From Ramlibacter alkalitolerans (GTDB lineage Bacteria; Pseudomonadota; Gammaproteobacteria; Burkholderiales; Burkholderiaceae_C), in contig NZ_JAEQND010000001.1 of assembly GCF_016722765.1 (NCBI RefSeq), positions 62,001 to 126,000 on the forward strand: DNA of 64,000 nucleotides, in the 5' to 3' direction. Positions 32,661 through 44,670 of this stretch are shown in pieces. The notes beneath the pieces were generated by a model. The model did no database searches. It had not been told where the DNA came from and saw nothing but the letters and a program-made list of their open reading frames with translations. Numbering within the stretch: the first letter of the stretch is position 1; each line of letters starts with the position of its first letter. Position numbers and translations under genes: made by a program.

Positions 32661-33857
32661 ATGCAGTTCCAGGTGAAGGCCGTCGACGGCGGCCGCGGCA
32701 TCGTGCAAATGACGTTCGACGCCGGCACGCTCGAAGGGGCGCGCCAGGCCGCGGAGCACCAGGGCCTGCGCGTGATCGCCGTCTCGCCGGTGCGCAAACT
32801 GGCGGCGATGAGTGTTTCGCTGGGGCGCTCCAAGGCCTTCCCGCTGGTCCTTTTCAGCCAGGAGCTCGCGACGCTCCTCAATGCCGGCCTGTCGCTCATC
32901 ACGGCGCTGGAAAGCCTGGCGGAGAAGGAGCACGACGGCAGCACGCGCAAGATGCTCGCCGCGCTGGTGCGGCTGCTGTATGAGGGCAAGTCCTTCTCGC
33001 AGGCGCTGACGCAGTTCCCGGAGGTGTTCCCCGACCTGTACGTGGCGCTGATCCAGTCGAGCGAGAAGACCGGCGCCGTGCACGGTGGGCTGACGCGCTA
33101 CGTGGCCTACCGCACGCGCATCGACATGCTCACGCAGAAGATCGTCAGCGCCTCGGTCTACCCGGTGCTGCTGCTGCTGGTGGGCATGGGCGTGCTGCTG
33201 TTCCTGGTCGGCTACGTGGTGCCGCGCTTCAGCACCGTGTTCGGCGAGATGGGGACCAAGCTGCCCTGGCTGTCGCAGATGCTGATGAACTTCGGCAAGA
33301 TGATCAACGACCACGTCGCTGCTCTTGCCGTGTCGGCAGCCGTGGCCGTGGCCGGCGCCGTGGGCCTGTGGCAGGTGACGGCGGTGCGCGCCGCGGTGGG
33401 CCAGGCCGTGCTGGCGCTGCCGGGCGTGCGCGAGCGGGTGTTCCTGTACCACGTCACGCGCCTGTACCGCTCGCTGGGCATCCTGCTGCAAAGCGGCATC
33501 CCCGTCCTGCAGGCGATCGGCATGGCGCGCGGCCTGATCGGCGCCCGCATGGCGGTGCTGCTGGACCAGGCCGGCCAGCGCGTGCGCGAGGGCCAGCCCC
33601 TGTCGCAGGCCTTCGAGGCCAACCAGCTGTCGACGCCGGTGGCGCTGCGCATGCTGCACGCCGGCGAGCAGGCCGGCAACCTGGGCGCGATGATGGAGAA
33701 GACCGCGGACTTCTACGACGAGGAAATGGGCCGCTGGATCGAGTGGTTCGTGCGCCTGTTCGAGCCGTTGCTGATGGTCTTCGTCGGCGCGGTGATCGGC
33801 GTCGTCGTGGTCCTGATGTACATCCCGATCTTCGAGCTGGCGGGGTCGATCCGGTAG
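32661..33857 (+). CDS. gspF: Type II secretion inner-membrane platform protein GspF
   Basis: A 398-residue polytopic platform protein with two GspF repeats (first ~LFSQELATLLNAGLSLITAL, second ~RLYRSLGILLQSGIPVLQAI) and three membrane segments, including VLLLLVGMGVLLFLVGYVV and a C-terminal helix (LLMVFVGAVIGVVVVLMYIP). It supplies the platform missing from the operon at 15.8-24 kb, so the two clusters probably build one machine. It forms an operon with gspG. Confidence 0.95.
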   Translation: MQFQVKAVDGGRGIVQMTFDAGTLEGARQAAEHQGLRVIAVSPVRKLAAMSVSLGRSKAFPLVLFSQELATLLNAGLSLITALESLAEKEHDGSTRKMLAALVRLLYEGKSFSQALTQFPEVFPDLYVALIQSSEKTGAVHGGLTRYVAYRTRIDMLTQKIVSASVYPVLLLLVGMGVLLFLVGYVVPRFSTVFGEMGTKLPWLSQMLMNFGKMINDHVAALAVSAAVAVAGAVGLWQVTAVRAAVGQAVLALPGVRERVFLYHVTRLYRSLGILLQSGIPVLQAIGMARGLIGARMAVLLDQAGQRVREGQPLSQAFEANQLSTPVALRMLHAGEQAGNLGAMMEKTADFYDEEMGRWIEWFVRLFEPLLMVFVGAVIGVVVVLMYIPIFELAGSIR

Positions 33858-33880
33858 CAAGCCCGAATCCAGGGAGAAGA

Positions 33881-33996
33881 ACGCAAAAGCCGCAAAAGTT
33901 TCGCAAAAGCCGCCAAAGGGATCCCTTCGAAGGATAGCCTTTGCGGCTTTTGCGTTTCCTTTGCGGCTTTTGCGTTTCCTTTGCGGCTTTTGCGTT
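33881..33996. repeat. 20-bp tandem and inverted intergenic repeats
   Basis: The unit TTGCGGCTTTTGCGTTTCCT occurs at 33941-33960 and 33961-33980, with a third partial copy at 33981-33996. Inverted versions (ACGCAAAAGCCGCAAAAG, 33881-33898; TCGCAAAAGCCGCCAAAG, 33901-33918) lie upstream, so the RNA can fold into a long hairpin. It sits between convergent gspF and the response-regulator gene. I recall similar AT-rich units as dispersed intergenic repeats in related Burkholderiales. Confidence 0.8.
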
Positions 33997-34106
33997 GAAG
34001 TCTTTTCCGTTTGCCGAACAAACGGGGACGCTAAGGAAAAAGGCACGAGGCCTTGCGGACCCGTGCCTGATGCTCCGACGCCGGCCCCTGCGGGCCGCGC
34101 GCTTGA

Positions 34107-35576
<1,470 letters not shown>

Positions 35577-35585
35577 TGCTCTGTC

Positions 35586-37172
35586 CTATCCCTTGAAATG
35601 CAGCCGCACCTGCGTGCCGACGTTCGGCTCGCTGGACAGCGCCACGAAACCGCCGAAGCGCTCCATCGCGCGCTTCAGCATCGGCAGCCCCACGCCCAGC
35701 CCGTGCGACTTGGTCGTGTGGAAGGGCCGGAAGGCCGATTCCAGTTGCTGCTCCGTCATGCCCACCCCGGAGTCGCTGAACGTGAGTTCGACGCCGTCCG
35801 GGTTCTTGACCTTGCGCAGTTCGATGCGCAGTTCGCCGCCGCGGGGCATGGCCTCGACGGCATTGGAGATCACGCTGTGCAGGGCCTGCCGCACCAGCGA
35901 GGTGTTGCCCTTCACGTGGGTGCCGCAGACCTCGTTGCGGGCCCAGTTCAGGCGCACGTTGGAGCGCTCGAAGGTGGGCCCGAAGGAGGCCAGCAGGCTG
36001 TCGAGCACGGTGCACAGGTCGACCGGCTCGGTCTCGCCCGAGATCGGGCGCGAGTACAGCAGCAGTTCGCGCACCCACTGCGACAGGAAGTCGACCTGGG
36101 TGATGATGTCCTGCGCGTTCTTGCGCACCGGCAGGTCGTCGGTGCAGGCCGCCAGTTCGGCGCTGGAGCGCACGCTGGCCAGCGGGTTGCGCAGGCTGTG
36201 CGCCAGCGCGGTGGCCATCTCGCCCGCGAACACCTGCGACTGCGCCTCCAGCAGCTGCCGCTGCTGCTGCGACAGCACGCGCGAGCCGCGCCGCACGATG
36301 CTGAACAGGCCGAGGTAGATCACGAAGCCGCCGGCGAGCGTCGTCATCCACACCAGGATCTGCCCGGCGCGGATCGAGTCCATCAGGTGGCGCGGCTCCT
36401 TGTAGACCTCCACCACCGCGACCACTTCGCCCTTCGGGTCCGTCAGCGGCACGTAGTTCTCGATGAAGAACTCGCGCGGCTCGACGACGAAGCGTTGTTC
36501 CGAGCGCTCCGACATGTTGCCGGCATGGTGCTTGGCGACGTCCATCTTGGACGCGAAGGCCTCGCGCAGCTCCTCGTTCTCGTTGGTGAAGGTGCCGATC
36601 AGGTCGCGGTTGGTGGACCAGACGATCTTGCCGTCGCGCGCGTAGACGCTCGTGAGCAGCACGTCGGGCAGCGTCTCGAGGTGCTCGTACACCTCGGAGC
36701 GCGCCTGCGCCACGACCTTGGGCGACAGGCCGGCGGACCAGGTGTCCACCCGCGGATCGAGGAAGGGCACCAGGCTCACGGCACCGATCTGCGCGGCCTC
36801 GACGCCCAGGCAGTTGTAGATGAACTGGGCCGTCAGCAGGGCGTCGCGCTGCAGCGCCTGCTGCGTGACGAAGTGGGACAGCACCGTGCCGGTGACCGCC
36901 GCCACCGGCAGCAGCGCCGCCAGGCTGGCGATGGAGAACCAGCGCAGCAGGTTGAAAGGCCGCACGGGCGCCGCCGACGGCGGAGTTTCGCGCGTGCCGG
37001 GCGCCGTCTGGCGCGGGGGTGCGAAGGCCGGTTGCGGCGCGACCGCCGGTGCGGTGGCTTCCGAAGCGGAGGCCGACACCGTGGACGCACGGCGCGGCCA
37101 GCGCCACCGGCCGCTGCGCAAAGCCGCCGGGAAACGCAAGCCGCCGCCAGGCAATCCGGCGATGTCCTTCAC
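35586..37172 (-). CDS. Membrane sensor histidine kinase (partner of NtrC-like regulator)
   Basis: A 528-residue kinase starting at GTG 37172 with AGGAA 5 bases upstream. A Pro/Ala-rich N-terminus leads to TM1 (FSIASLAALLPVAAVTGTVL), a periplasmic sensor domain of ~170 residues, TM2 (LVWMTTLAGGFVIYLGLFSI), and a HisKA domain with the phosphoacceptor His in ALAHSLRNPLASVRSSAEL. The HATPase domain shows SNAVEAM, DSGVGM and GLGVGLPM. Paired with the sigma-54 activator gene. The periplasmic signal is unknown; metal or redox state is a reasonable guess given the island content. Confidence 0.92.
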   Translation of the reverse strand: MKDIAGLPGGGLRFPAALRSGRWRWPRRASTVSASASEATAPAVAPQPAFAPPRQTAPGTRETPPSAAPVRPFNLLRWFSIASLAALLPVAAVTGTVLSHFVTQQALQRDALLTAQFIYNCLGVEAAQIGAVSLVPFLDPRVDTWSAGLSPKVVAQARSEVYEHLETLPDVLLTSVYARDGKIVWSTNRDLIGTFTNENEELREAFASKMDVAKHHAGNMSERSEQRFVVEPREFFIENYVPLTDPKGEVVAVVEVYKEPRHLMDSIRAGQILVWMTTLAGGFVIYLGLFSIVRRGSRVLSQQQRQLLEAQSQVFAGEMATALAHSLRNPLASVRSSAELAACTDDLPVRKNAQDIITQVDFLSQWVRELLLYSRPISGETEPVDLCTVLDSLLASFGPTFERSNVRLNWARNEVCGTHVKGNTSLVRQALHSVISNAVEAMPRGGELRIELRKVKNPDGVELTFSDSGVGMTEQQLESAFRPFHTTKSHGLGVGLPMLKRAMERFGGFVALSSEPNVGTQVRLHFKG

Positions 37173-37257
37173 GAAGTTCCTCCTTGTGTCCCCAAGCCGC
37201 CCCGGGCCCGCCCCGCCCTTGTGCTCCCCTGGGCCAATCGATTATTAATGGCTTTAT

Positions 37258-37301
37258 GACGAACTTGCAATTCGTCACGATCATCTCGGCACGAAAGTGC
37301 C
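37258..37301. promoter_or_regulatory. Two dyads upstream of the kinase gene
   Basis: GACGAA-CTTGCAA-TTCGTC (37258-37276) and GGCAC-GAAA-GTGCC (37288-37301) are perfect inverted repeats 86-129 bases upstream of GTG 37172. They are candidate operators for the two-component operon. The rest of 37173-37415 shows nothing gene-like. Confidence 0.4.
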
Positions 37302-37415
37302 ACGAATTTGGACGAGCGGTGTGGTTCGCTCAGGCTTTCCGCGACTTGACAGAACAGCCGGATGGAGCTTCGTTTTGCAGCAGGGGCAGGGCCGGGCGCC
37401 ATCGAAGGTCCTTCT

Positions 37416-38657
37416 TCAGAACGCCCAGAACGGTCCGGGACCCACCGGGGTGGCGCGACCGGCGATCGCGACGAAGACCTTGCGGCCGAAGAAGAAGGGC
37501 AGGCCCCAGTCGAAGCTGCTTCCCAGGACCACGCTGCCACCGAGCCGCGCCGCCGCCGTGCCGGAGGGCAGCGAGCTGGCGTCCACCACCGTGAACGGCA
37601 CCGCCACGCTGGCCCCGTTCACGCCCGTCGCCGTCGCCGAAAGTGCAAGCGGGCTGGGCGGGCAGTAGAAACCGCTGCTGCACAGCGGGATGGCGGCATC
37701 GGGAAAGAAGATGCCGTTCGAGCCGCTGTCGATGAAGGCCGGGAGAACGGCGCCCTTGTAAGTGGTGGAAAAACTTCCGTTGGCGCGCGCCGTGTAGATC
37801 GCCGTCCCGCCGAGCTGGTTGTTGGCGCGCGTGCCGATGCCCAGCACCAGCGAGCCGGCCACGCGTTGCGAGCCGCCGACGGGCACGTCCGGCAGCACGA
37901 TGGCCAGGCCGTTGTTGTCGCCGCCGGCGAGCGCTGCCACCGGGTGCGCCAGCTGGCTGGCCAGCGGCGCTGTCGCGATGGAGCAGCCGCTGGCCGTGCA
38001 GCTGAAATACACGCCCGGCAGCCGGCTGACGACGCTGGATGCACAGGCGCTGCCGCAGTCCTGCACGTCGAAGCCGACGCCCAGGATGCCGTTGGAGCCC
38101 GCATCCGCCAGCGCGGGGCCCGTGTCGGAGCAATCGGCCGGCACCCTGGCATACGGGCCGGCCGGATCGTCCATCACCTGCACCGGCAGGGCAGCGGCCT
38201 GCTGGCCGCCCAGGCGCACATCCGCGCTGCGCACCGAGCCCCAGGCAAAACCGCTCGCGAACAGGCCGCACTCCGCCAGCACGCCGCCGCCGGCGTTCAC
38301 CGCGGGCAAGGCGAGCGTGCCCAGGGCGGACGCCTTGACCCGCAGGCCGACCGAGCCGGTATCGAGCAGGATGTGGTCGATGGTGCGGCAGTTGCCGCTG
38401 GCGGGTGCGCAGAGCGTCACGCTCACGAACGGCGAATTGATGGCGCTGCCGTCGGTGCCGCGATCCAGCAGGATGGGCACGACGTTGCTGCCGGCGGCAA
38501 CGTCCGGTGCGGTGTCTCCGGGCGTCGCGCCCGGGCTCGCGGCGGGCGCGGCGGCATCGTCGCTGCCTCCGCCGCCGCAGGCCGCGAGGATCGCCAGCAG
38601 CGCCAGCGCCGCGGCGTGCCGCAGCCAACGCGCCGCGCCAGGCGCGCGCGGGCTCAT
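37416..38657 (-). CDS. DUF3443 lipoprotein (aspartic-protease-like)
   Basis: A 413-residue lipoprotein with lipobox LLAILAACGGGG. Two Asp-Thr/Ser-Gly motifs (ILLDTGSVGLRV near residue 96; AFIDSGSNGIFF near 312) resemble the two active-site halves of retropepsin/pepsin-like proteases. Many Cys residues suggest disulfides. It belongs to the DUF3443 family, typically encoded with DUF2844 in Burkholderiales, as here: the start overlaps the DUF2844 stop by ATGA. Biochemical role unknown. Confidence 0.88.
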   Translation of the reverse strand: MSPRAPGAARWLRHAAALALLAILAACGGGGSDDAAAPAASPGATPGDTAPDVAAGSNVVPILLDRGTDGSAINSPFVSVTLCAPASGNCRTIDHILLDTGSVGLRVKASALGTLALPAVNAGGGVLAECGLFASGFAWGSVRSADVRLGGQQAAALPVQVMDDPAGPYARVPADCSDTGPALADAGSNGILGVGFDVQDCGSACASSVVSRLPGVYFSCTASGCSIATAPLASQLAHPVAALAGGDNNGLAIVLPDVPVGGSQRVAGSLVLGIGTRANNQLGGTAIYTARANGSFSTTYKGAVLPAFIDSGSNGIFFPDAAIPLCSSGFYCPPSPLALSATATGVNGASVAVPFTVVDASSLPSGTAAARLGGSVVLGSSFDWGLPFFFGRKVFVAIAGRATPVGPGPFWAF

Positions 38658-39091
38658 TTCATCTCCCGCGTGTCGAAGCCGGCGGGCAGGCGCGAGGGCA
38701 GCCAGGCGCGGCCCTGGAACGCGCCCATGTGGCCCTCGGAGACGACGACGGCCTCGCCGGTGTCCACCGCCAGGCGCGAGTGCGGGCCGCCATGGCGCGC
38801 CGCGCCGCGGGCGCGGTAGGCCTCGAAGTGGCGACCGAGCAGGCGCTTGAGGTTCGGCTTGAACGGGCCGGACCAGGCCAGCGCGAACACCCGGCCGGTG
38901 CCGTCCACGTATTGATCGACCACCACGCCCGTGCGCAGCGTCCGGTGCACGACGGTGTACGGCGCACCGGCCACGGTGCTGCCCTGCGAAGTCTGCACGG
39001 CGGCATCGTCGCCGCGCGTCGGCGCTTCATCGAGCCCGGCCCAGGCCCCGCCGGCCGCCAGCACCACGCTCGCCACAAGGATTCGGATCAT
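38654..39091 (-). CDS. DUF2844 exported protein
   Basis: A 145-residue protein with a signal peptide (ILVASVVLAAGGAWA). Conserved features include HRTLRTGVVVDQYVDGTGRV, FALAWSGPFKPNLKRLLG and a C-terminal LPAGFDTREMK. The DUF2844/DUF3443 pair is a recurring operon of unknown function; overlap of stop and start shows translational coupling. ATG 39091 begins the signal peptide. Confidence 0.86.
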   Translation of the reverse strand: MIRILVASVVLAAGGAWAGLDEAPTRGDDAAVQTSQGSTVAGAPYTVVHRTLRTGVVVDQYVDGTGRVFALAWSGPFKPNLKRLLGRHFEAYRARGAARHGGPHSRLAVDTGEAVVVSEGHMGAFQGRAWLPSRLPAGFDTREMK

Positions 39092-39280
39092 GTGTCTTTC
39101 GTCGATGCGCCCGTTGTCCGCGGTCCCGCGGCCCCTCCGGGCGTGAGCACGATAGAGCGGGCCCTCCAAGGCCAGTTCCGGCGTGCCGACCCTTTGTAAG
39201 CAAAAGCAGGCGCGGTTGAGAAATCCGACGCATGCACGGGGCGTGCCTGCTTCATGCGATCGGACGATGGCGCCGGCGGG

Positions 39281-39322
39281 GCCGAAAAAGCAGAAGGCCC
39301 TGCTCTTGCGAACAGGGCCTTC
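39281..39322 (-). terminator. Terminator after tRNA cluster copy 1
   Basis: On the minus strand, a 10-bp stem GAAGGCCCTG/CAGGGCCTTC is followed by TGC and TTTTT, just after the tRNA-Asp 3' end. Confidence 0.8.
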
Positions 39323-39329
39323 GAAGACT

Positions 39330-39406
39330 TGGCGGAGTGGACGGGACTCGAACCCGCGACCCCCGGCGTGACAGGCCGGTATTCTAACCAACTGAACTAC
39401 CACTCC
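39330..39406 (-). tRNA. tRNA-Asp (GTC), copy 1
   Basis: 77 nt including encoded CCA. Anticodon loop CCTGTCACG; TTCGAGTCC T-arm; acceptor GGAGTGG/CCACTCC. Last gene of the downstream Ala-Glu-Asp triplet. Confidence 0.97.
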
Positions 39407-39452
39407 GCGTCGTGCCGGCCCCCCCCGCGATGCGGGGAAGTGCCAGCGAACT

Positions 39453-39528
39453 TGGCGACCCTACGGGGATTCGAACCCCGGTACTCACCGTGAAAGGGTG
39501 ATGTCCTAGGCCTCTAGACGATAGGGTC
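39453..39528 (-). tRNA. tRNA-Glu (TTC), copy 1
   Basis: 76 nt including CCA. Anticodon loop CCTTTCACG; acceptor GACCCTA/TAGGGTC. Two copies lie close to gltX, which charges this tRNA. Confidence 0.97.
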
Positions 39529-39554
39529 GAACCTGGACGCAACGAACGGAAACC

Positions 39555-39630
<76 letters not shown>

Positions 39631-39652
39631 GGTGTCCGCTCTTCTTTCTCTT

Positions 39653-39680
39653 AAAAGAAACACGGGCCGAAGCCCGTGTT
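39653..39680 (-). terminator. Terminator between tRNA cluster copies
   Basis: Minus strand: AACACGGGC-TTCG-GCCCGTGTT followed by TCTTTT. It ends the upstream triplet, so the second triplet may depend on read-through or its own promoter. Confidence 0.8.
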
Positions 39681-39688
39681 CCCGATTC

Positions 39689-39765
39689 TGGCGGAGTGGA
39701 CGGGACTCGAACCCGCGACCCCCGGCGTGACAGGCCGGTATTCTAACCAACTGAACTACCACTCC
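39689..39765 (-). tRNA. tRNA-Asp (GTC), copy 2
   Basis: 77 nt including CCA; appears identical in sequence to copy 1. Confidence 0.97.
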
Positions 39766-39812
39766 GCATCGTGCCGACTTCCGCTCTTGCGAGCACAAGC
39801 GTCGACAGAACT

Positions 39813-39888
39813 TGGCGACCCTACGGGGATTCGAACCCCGGTACTCACCGTGAAAGGGTGATGTCCTAGGCCTCTAGACGATAGGGTC
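39813..39888 (-). tRNA. tRNA-Glu (TTC), copy 2
   Basis: 76 nt including CCA; appears identical in sequence to copy 1. Confidence 0.97.
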
Positions 39889-39950
39889 AAAACCTGGGAC
39901 GCACGCCAAGGACGTGCTACCTGAAACCATCAACGCATCCCGACACCACG

Positions 39951-40026
<76 letters not shown>

Positions 40027-40047
40027 CCGGCAGGTGTCGAGCCTTGA

Positions 40048-40053
40048 ATTCTA
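40048..40053 (-). promoter_or_regulatory. Possible -10 box for the tRNA cluster
   Basis: Minus-strand TAGAAT in TGTAGAAT, 22 bases before tRNA-Ala and just after the gltX stop. No good -35 is evident. Confidence 0.3.
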
Positions 40054-40063
40054 CACTGAAAAA

Positions 40064-41446
40064 TCAGGCGTTTTGAAGACGCTCGACCACACGTTCGCGC
40101 TGGCTGAGCGCGAGCACCGCATCCAGCGATGGCGTCTGCGCCGTGCCCATCACGACCACCCGCACCGGCATCGCCAGCTGGGGCATCTTGAGGCCGGTGG
40201 CGCGCAGCGTTTCCTTGATCGCCTCGGCGATGTCTTCCCGCGTCCAGGGACAGGCTTCGAGCATCTTCGCCAGCATGCCCAGCGCCGGCCGCACGCCCTC
40301 GGTGATGTGCTTCTTCAGCTCGGCGGGATCGGGCTGCACGTCGGTGTAGAAGCGCGCCACCCAGTCGGCCAGCGCCACCGTCGTGTCGCAGCGGTCCTTG
40401 AGCAGGCCGCACAGGGCAGGCAGGCGCGCATCGGTGGCGATCTCGCGCCGGGCCAGCAGGTCCTTCACCAGCTGCGCCAGCGCTTCGTCCGCCGTGAGCT
40501 TCATGTGCTGCGCGTTCACCCAGCGCAGCTTGGCCTCGTCGAACTGCGCCGCGCTGCGGCCCAGGTGGTCGAGGTTGAACCACTGCAGGAACTGCTCGCG
40601 CCCGAAGATCTCGGCGTCGCCGTGCGACCAGCCCAGGCGCGCCAGGTAGTTGACCATCGCGTCGGGCAGGAAGCCTTCGTCGCGGTACTGCGTCACCGGC
40701 TTGGCGCCGTTGCGCTTGCTCATCTTCTCGCCCTGCTCGTTGAGCACGGTGGGCAGGTGCGCGAACACCGGCGGCTCCTGGCCGAGCGCGCGGAAGATGT
40801 TGATCTGGCGCGGCGTGTTGTTCACGTGGTCGTCGCCGCGGATCACGTGCGTGATCTGCATGTCGATGTCGTCCACCACCACGCAGAAGTTGTACGTGGG
40901 GGTGCCGTCGGGGCGCGCGATCACCAGGTCGTCGAGTTCGTCGTTGCTGATCTCGATGCGGCCCTTGACCTTGTCGTCCCAGGCCACCGTGCCGCCGATC
41001 GGATTGCGAAAGCGCCAGACCGGCTGCACGCCCTCGGGCACCGCCGGCAGCGTCTTGCCCGGCTCGGGCCGCCAGGTGCCGTCGTAGCGCGGTTTTTCCT
41101 TGGCGGCCATCTGCCGTTCGCGCAGCTTGTCCAGTGCTTCCACGCTCATGTAGCAGGGGTAGATGAGCCCCTGCTCGCGCATCTGCGCCAGCACTTCGCG
41201 GTAGCGGTCCATGCGCTGCATCTGGTAGTACGGCCCCTCGTCGGGATCGAGGCCCAGCCAGCGCATGCCTTCGAGGATGACGTCGACGGCGGCCTGCGAG
41301 GAACGCTCCAGGTCGGTGTCCTCGATGCGCAGGATGAAGGTGCCGCCCTGCGAACGGGCGAAGGCCCAGGGGTACAGCGCCGAGCGGATGTTGCCCAGGT
41401 GGATGAAGCCGGTGGGCGACGGGGCGAAGCGGGTACGAACGTTCAA
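40064..41446 (-). CDS. gltX: Glutamyl-tRNA synthetase
   Basis: A 460-residue class I synthetase that charges tRNA-Glu. The nucleotide-binding motif is [18 protein letters not shown] (HIGH equivalent HLGN) and the second signature is EKMSKRNG. Also visible: [10 protein letters not shown], and an all-helical anticodon-binding C-terminus. The start overlaps the metZ stop by 4 bases. The two tRNA-Glu genes lie immediately downstream. Confidence 0.97.
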   Translation of the reverse strand: MNVRTRFAPSPTGFIHLGNIRSALYPWAFARSQGGTFILRIEDTDLERSSQAAVDVILEGMRWLGLDPDEGPYYQMQRMDRYREVLAQMREQGLIYPCYMSVEALDKLRERQMAAKEKPRYDGTWRPEPGKTLPAVPEGVQPVWRFRNPIGGTVAWDDKVKGRIEISNDELDDLVIARPDGTPTYNFCVVVDDIDMQITHVIRGDDHVNNTPRQINIFRALGQEPPVFAHLPTVLNEQGEKMSKRNGAKPVTQYRDEGFLPDAMVNYLARLGWSHGDAEIFGREQFLQWFNLDHLGRSAAQFDEAKLRWVNAQHMKLTADEALAQLVKDLLARREIATDARLPALCGLLKDRCDTTVALADWVARFYTDVQPDPAELKKHITEGVRPALGMLAKMLEACPWTREDIAEAIKETLRATGLKMPQLAMPVRVVVMGTAQTPSLDAVLALSQRERVVERLQNA

Positions 41447-42654
41447 AGTTGCTCCAGTCCGCGCAGGAGGTCGTCCTGGATGTCCAGGGGATGTTCGAGG
41501 CCGACGGCCAGGCGCAGCAGCCCCTGGCCGATGCCGGCCGCCTGGCGCTGCTGCTCGGACAGGCGCCCGTGCGAGGTGGTGGCGGAATGGCTGATGATGC
41601 TCTTGGTGTCGCCGAGGTTGGTGGCGATGCTCATCACCTGCGCGCTGTCGATCACCTTGAAGGCGTTGGCGCGCAGGCTGGCCGGGTCCTCGCCTTTCAC
41701 GTCGAAGGACACCACGCCGCCGCCGAGGCCGGACTGCTGGCGCATCGCCAGCGCATGCTGCGGATGCGACGGCAGGCCGGGGTAGTAGACGCGCGTCACG
41801 CTAGGGTGCGATTCGAGGAACTGCGCGATCTGCAGCGCGTTCGCGCACTGCTGGCGCATGCGGATGTCCAGCGTCTCCAGGCCCTTGAGCACCACCCACG
41901 CGTTGAAGGGCGCCAGCGACATCCCCGCCGTGCGCACGATCGGCGCGAACACGTCGTTGATCCACTTCGCCGATCCGCACAGCGCGCCGGCCATCACCCT
42001 GCCCTGCCCGTCGAGGTACTTGGTGCCGGAGTGGATCACGAAGTCGGCCCCGAGTTCCACCGGCCGCTGCAGCGCCGGCGTGCAGAAGCAGTTGTCCACC
42101 GCCAGCAGCGCGCCCGCGCCATGCGCGAGTTCCGCCAGCGCGCGGATGTCGCACACGTCGGTCAGCGGGTTGGTCGGCGTCTCCGCGAACAGCAGCTTCG
42201 TGTTGGGCTTGAGCGCCTGCTGCCATTCGTTCAGGTCGGTCTGCGACACGAAGGTGCTTTCCACCCCGAACTTGCCGAACTCCTTGGCGAACAGGTTCAT
42301 CGTGGAGCCGAACACCGAGCGCGAGCAGATCACGTGGTCGCCGGCCTTGAGCACGCCCATGCACAGCAGCAGGATGCCGGCCATGCCGGTGGAGGTGCCG
42401 ATCGCCGCCTCGGTGCCCTCCATGGCGGCCAGGCGCAGCTCGAAGCTGGTCACCGTGGGATTGGAGGTGCGGGCGTAGGTGTAGCCCTCCTGCGGGTTGG
42501 CGAACCGGTGGGCCGAGGTCTCGGCATCCGGCTGCACGAAGCCGCTGGTGAGGTACAGCGCCTCGGAGTTCTCGCCCCACTGGCTGGGCGGCAGCGCGGC
42601 GCGCACCGCCAGGGTCTCGCGGCGCAGGCCCGGGGGCAGCTTCTTGCCTTGCAT
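41443..42654 (-). CDS. metZ: O-succinylhomoserine sulfhydrylase
   Basis: A 403-residue PLP enzyme of the Cys/Met-metabolism family, forming homocysteine from O-succinylhomoserine and sulfide. The PLP lysine is in [13 protein letters not shown]; other motifs are [26 protein letters not shown] and the C-terminal RLAVGLEH. Start ATG 42654 lies 2 bases after the purF stop. The purF-metZ-gltX order is common in Burkholderiales. Distinguishing MetZ from MetB/MetC rests on overall sequence and context. Confidence 0.93.
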   Translation of the reverse strand: MQGKKLPPGLRRETLAVRAALPPSQWGENSEALYLTSGFVQPDAETSAHRFANPQEGYTYARTSNPTVTSFELRLAAMEGTEAAIGTSTGMAGILLLCMGVLKAGDHVICSRSVFGSTMNLFAKEFGKFGVESTFVSQTDLNEWQQALKPNTKLLFAETPTNPLTDVCDIRALAELAHGAGALLAVDNCFCTPALQRPVELGADFVIHSGTKYLDGQGRVMAGALCGSAKWINDVFAPIVRTAGMSLAPFNAWVVLKGLETLDIRMRQQCANALQIAQFLESHPSVTRVYYPGLPSHPQHALAMRQQSGLGGGVVSFDVKGEDPASLRANAFKVIDSAQVMSIATNLGDTKSIISHSATTSHGRLSEQQRQAAGIGQGLLRLAVGLEHPLDIQDDLLRGLEQL

Positions 42655-42656
42655 GC

Positions 42657-44165
<1,509 letters not shown>

Positions 44166-44181
44166 AGTGTTTCGCTTTCCT

Positions 44182-44670
44182 TCATGCCGGCAGGTAGGTG
44201 CCGAACCGCTCGGGCACCGCCGGCTTCAATCCACGCAGGGCCGCCGTCGCCACCCCGGCCGTCATCGATTCCGTCCACCAGCCGCTGTTCTTCAGCCCCG
44301 TGAGGTGGACCACCACGGCCAGCGCCAGCACGGCCACCGCGCCGCGCACCAGGCCGAACACGGCGCCGAGCACCCTGTCCACGGGCGCCAGGCCCGAGGC
44401 GGCGACCAGCTTCTTGGTGAGCCAGGCCAGCAGCCCGAGGGCGAACAGCGCGGCGATGAACACCACCACGAATCCCGCAGCGTAGCGGATGGAGTCCCCC
44501 GCGTGGCCGATCGGCATCCGTTCCGCCACCCGCGGCGCGAGCCACTGCGCCAGCACGAAGGCGGCCACCCAGTTCAGCACCGACAGCACCTCGTACACCA
44601 GCCCGCGCCACAGGCCCAGCAGCACGGAGGCGGCCAGCACCGCCAGCACGACCCAGTCGAGGACCGCCAC
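44182..44670 (-). CDS. cvpA: CvpA-family membrane protein
   Basis: A 162-residue protein with four membrane segments (DWVVLAVLAASVLLGLWRG; AAFVLAQWLAP; GFVVVFIAALFALGLLAWL; VRGAVAVLALAVVVHL) and the CvpA pattern (GAVFGLVRG). It starts at GTG 44670, sharing one base with the upstream SPOR gene stop. It precedes purF, its usual neighbour. Linked to colicin V production and envelope homeostasis in E. coli. Confidence 0.92.
   Translation of the reverse strand: MAVLDWVVLAVLAASVLLGLWRGLVYEVLSVLNWVAAFVLAQWLAPRVAERMPIGHAGDSIRYAAGFVVVFIAALFALGLLAWLTKKLVAASGLAPVDRVLGAVFGLVRGAVAVLALAVVVHLTGLKNSGWWTESMTAGVATAALRGLKPAVPERFGTYLPA

Noticed and set aside
33881..33996. Possible CRISPR array
   Set aside because: Repeat units are directly adjacent without unique spacers, some are inverted, and no cas genes are present.
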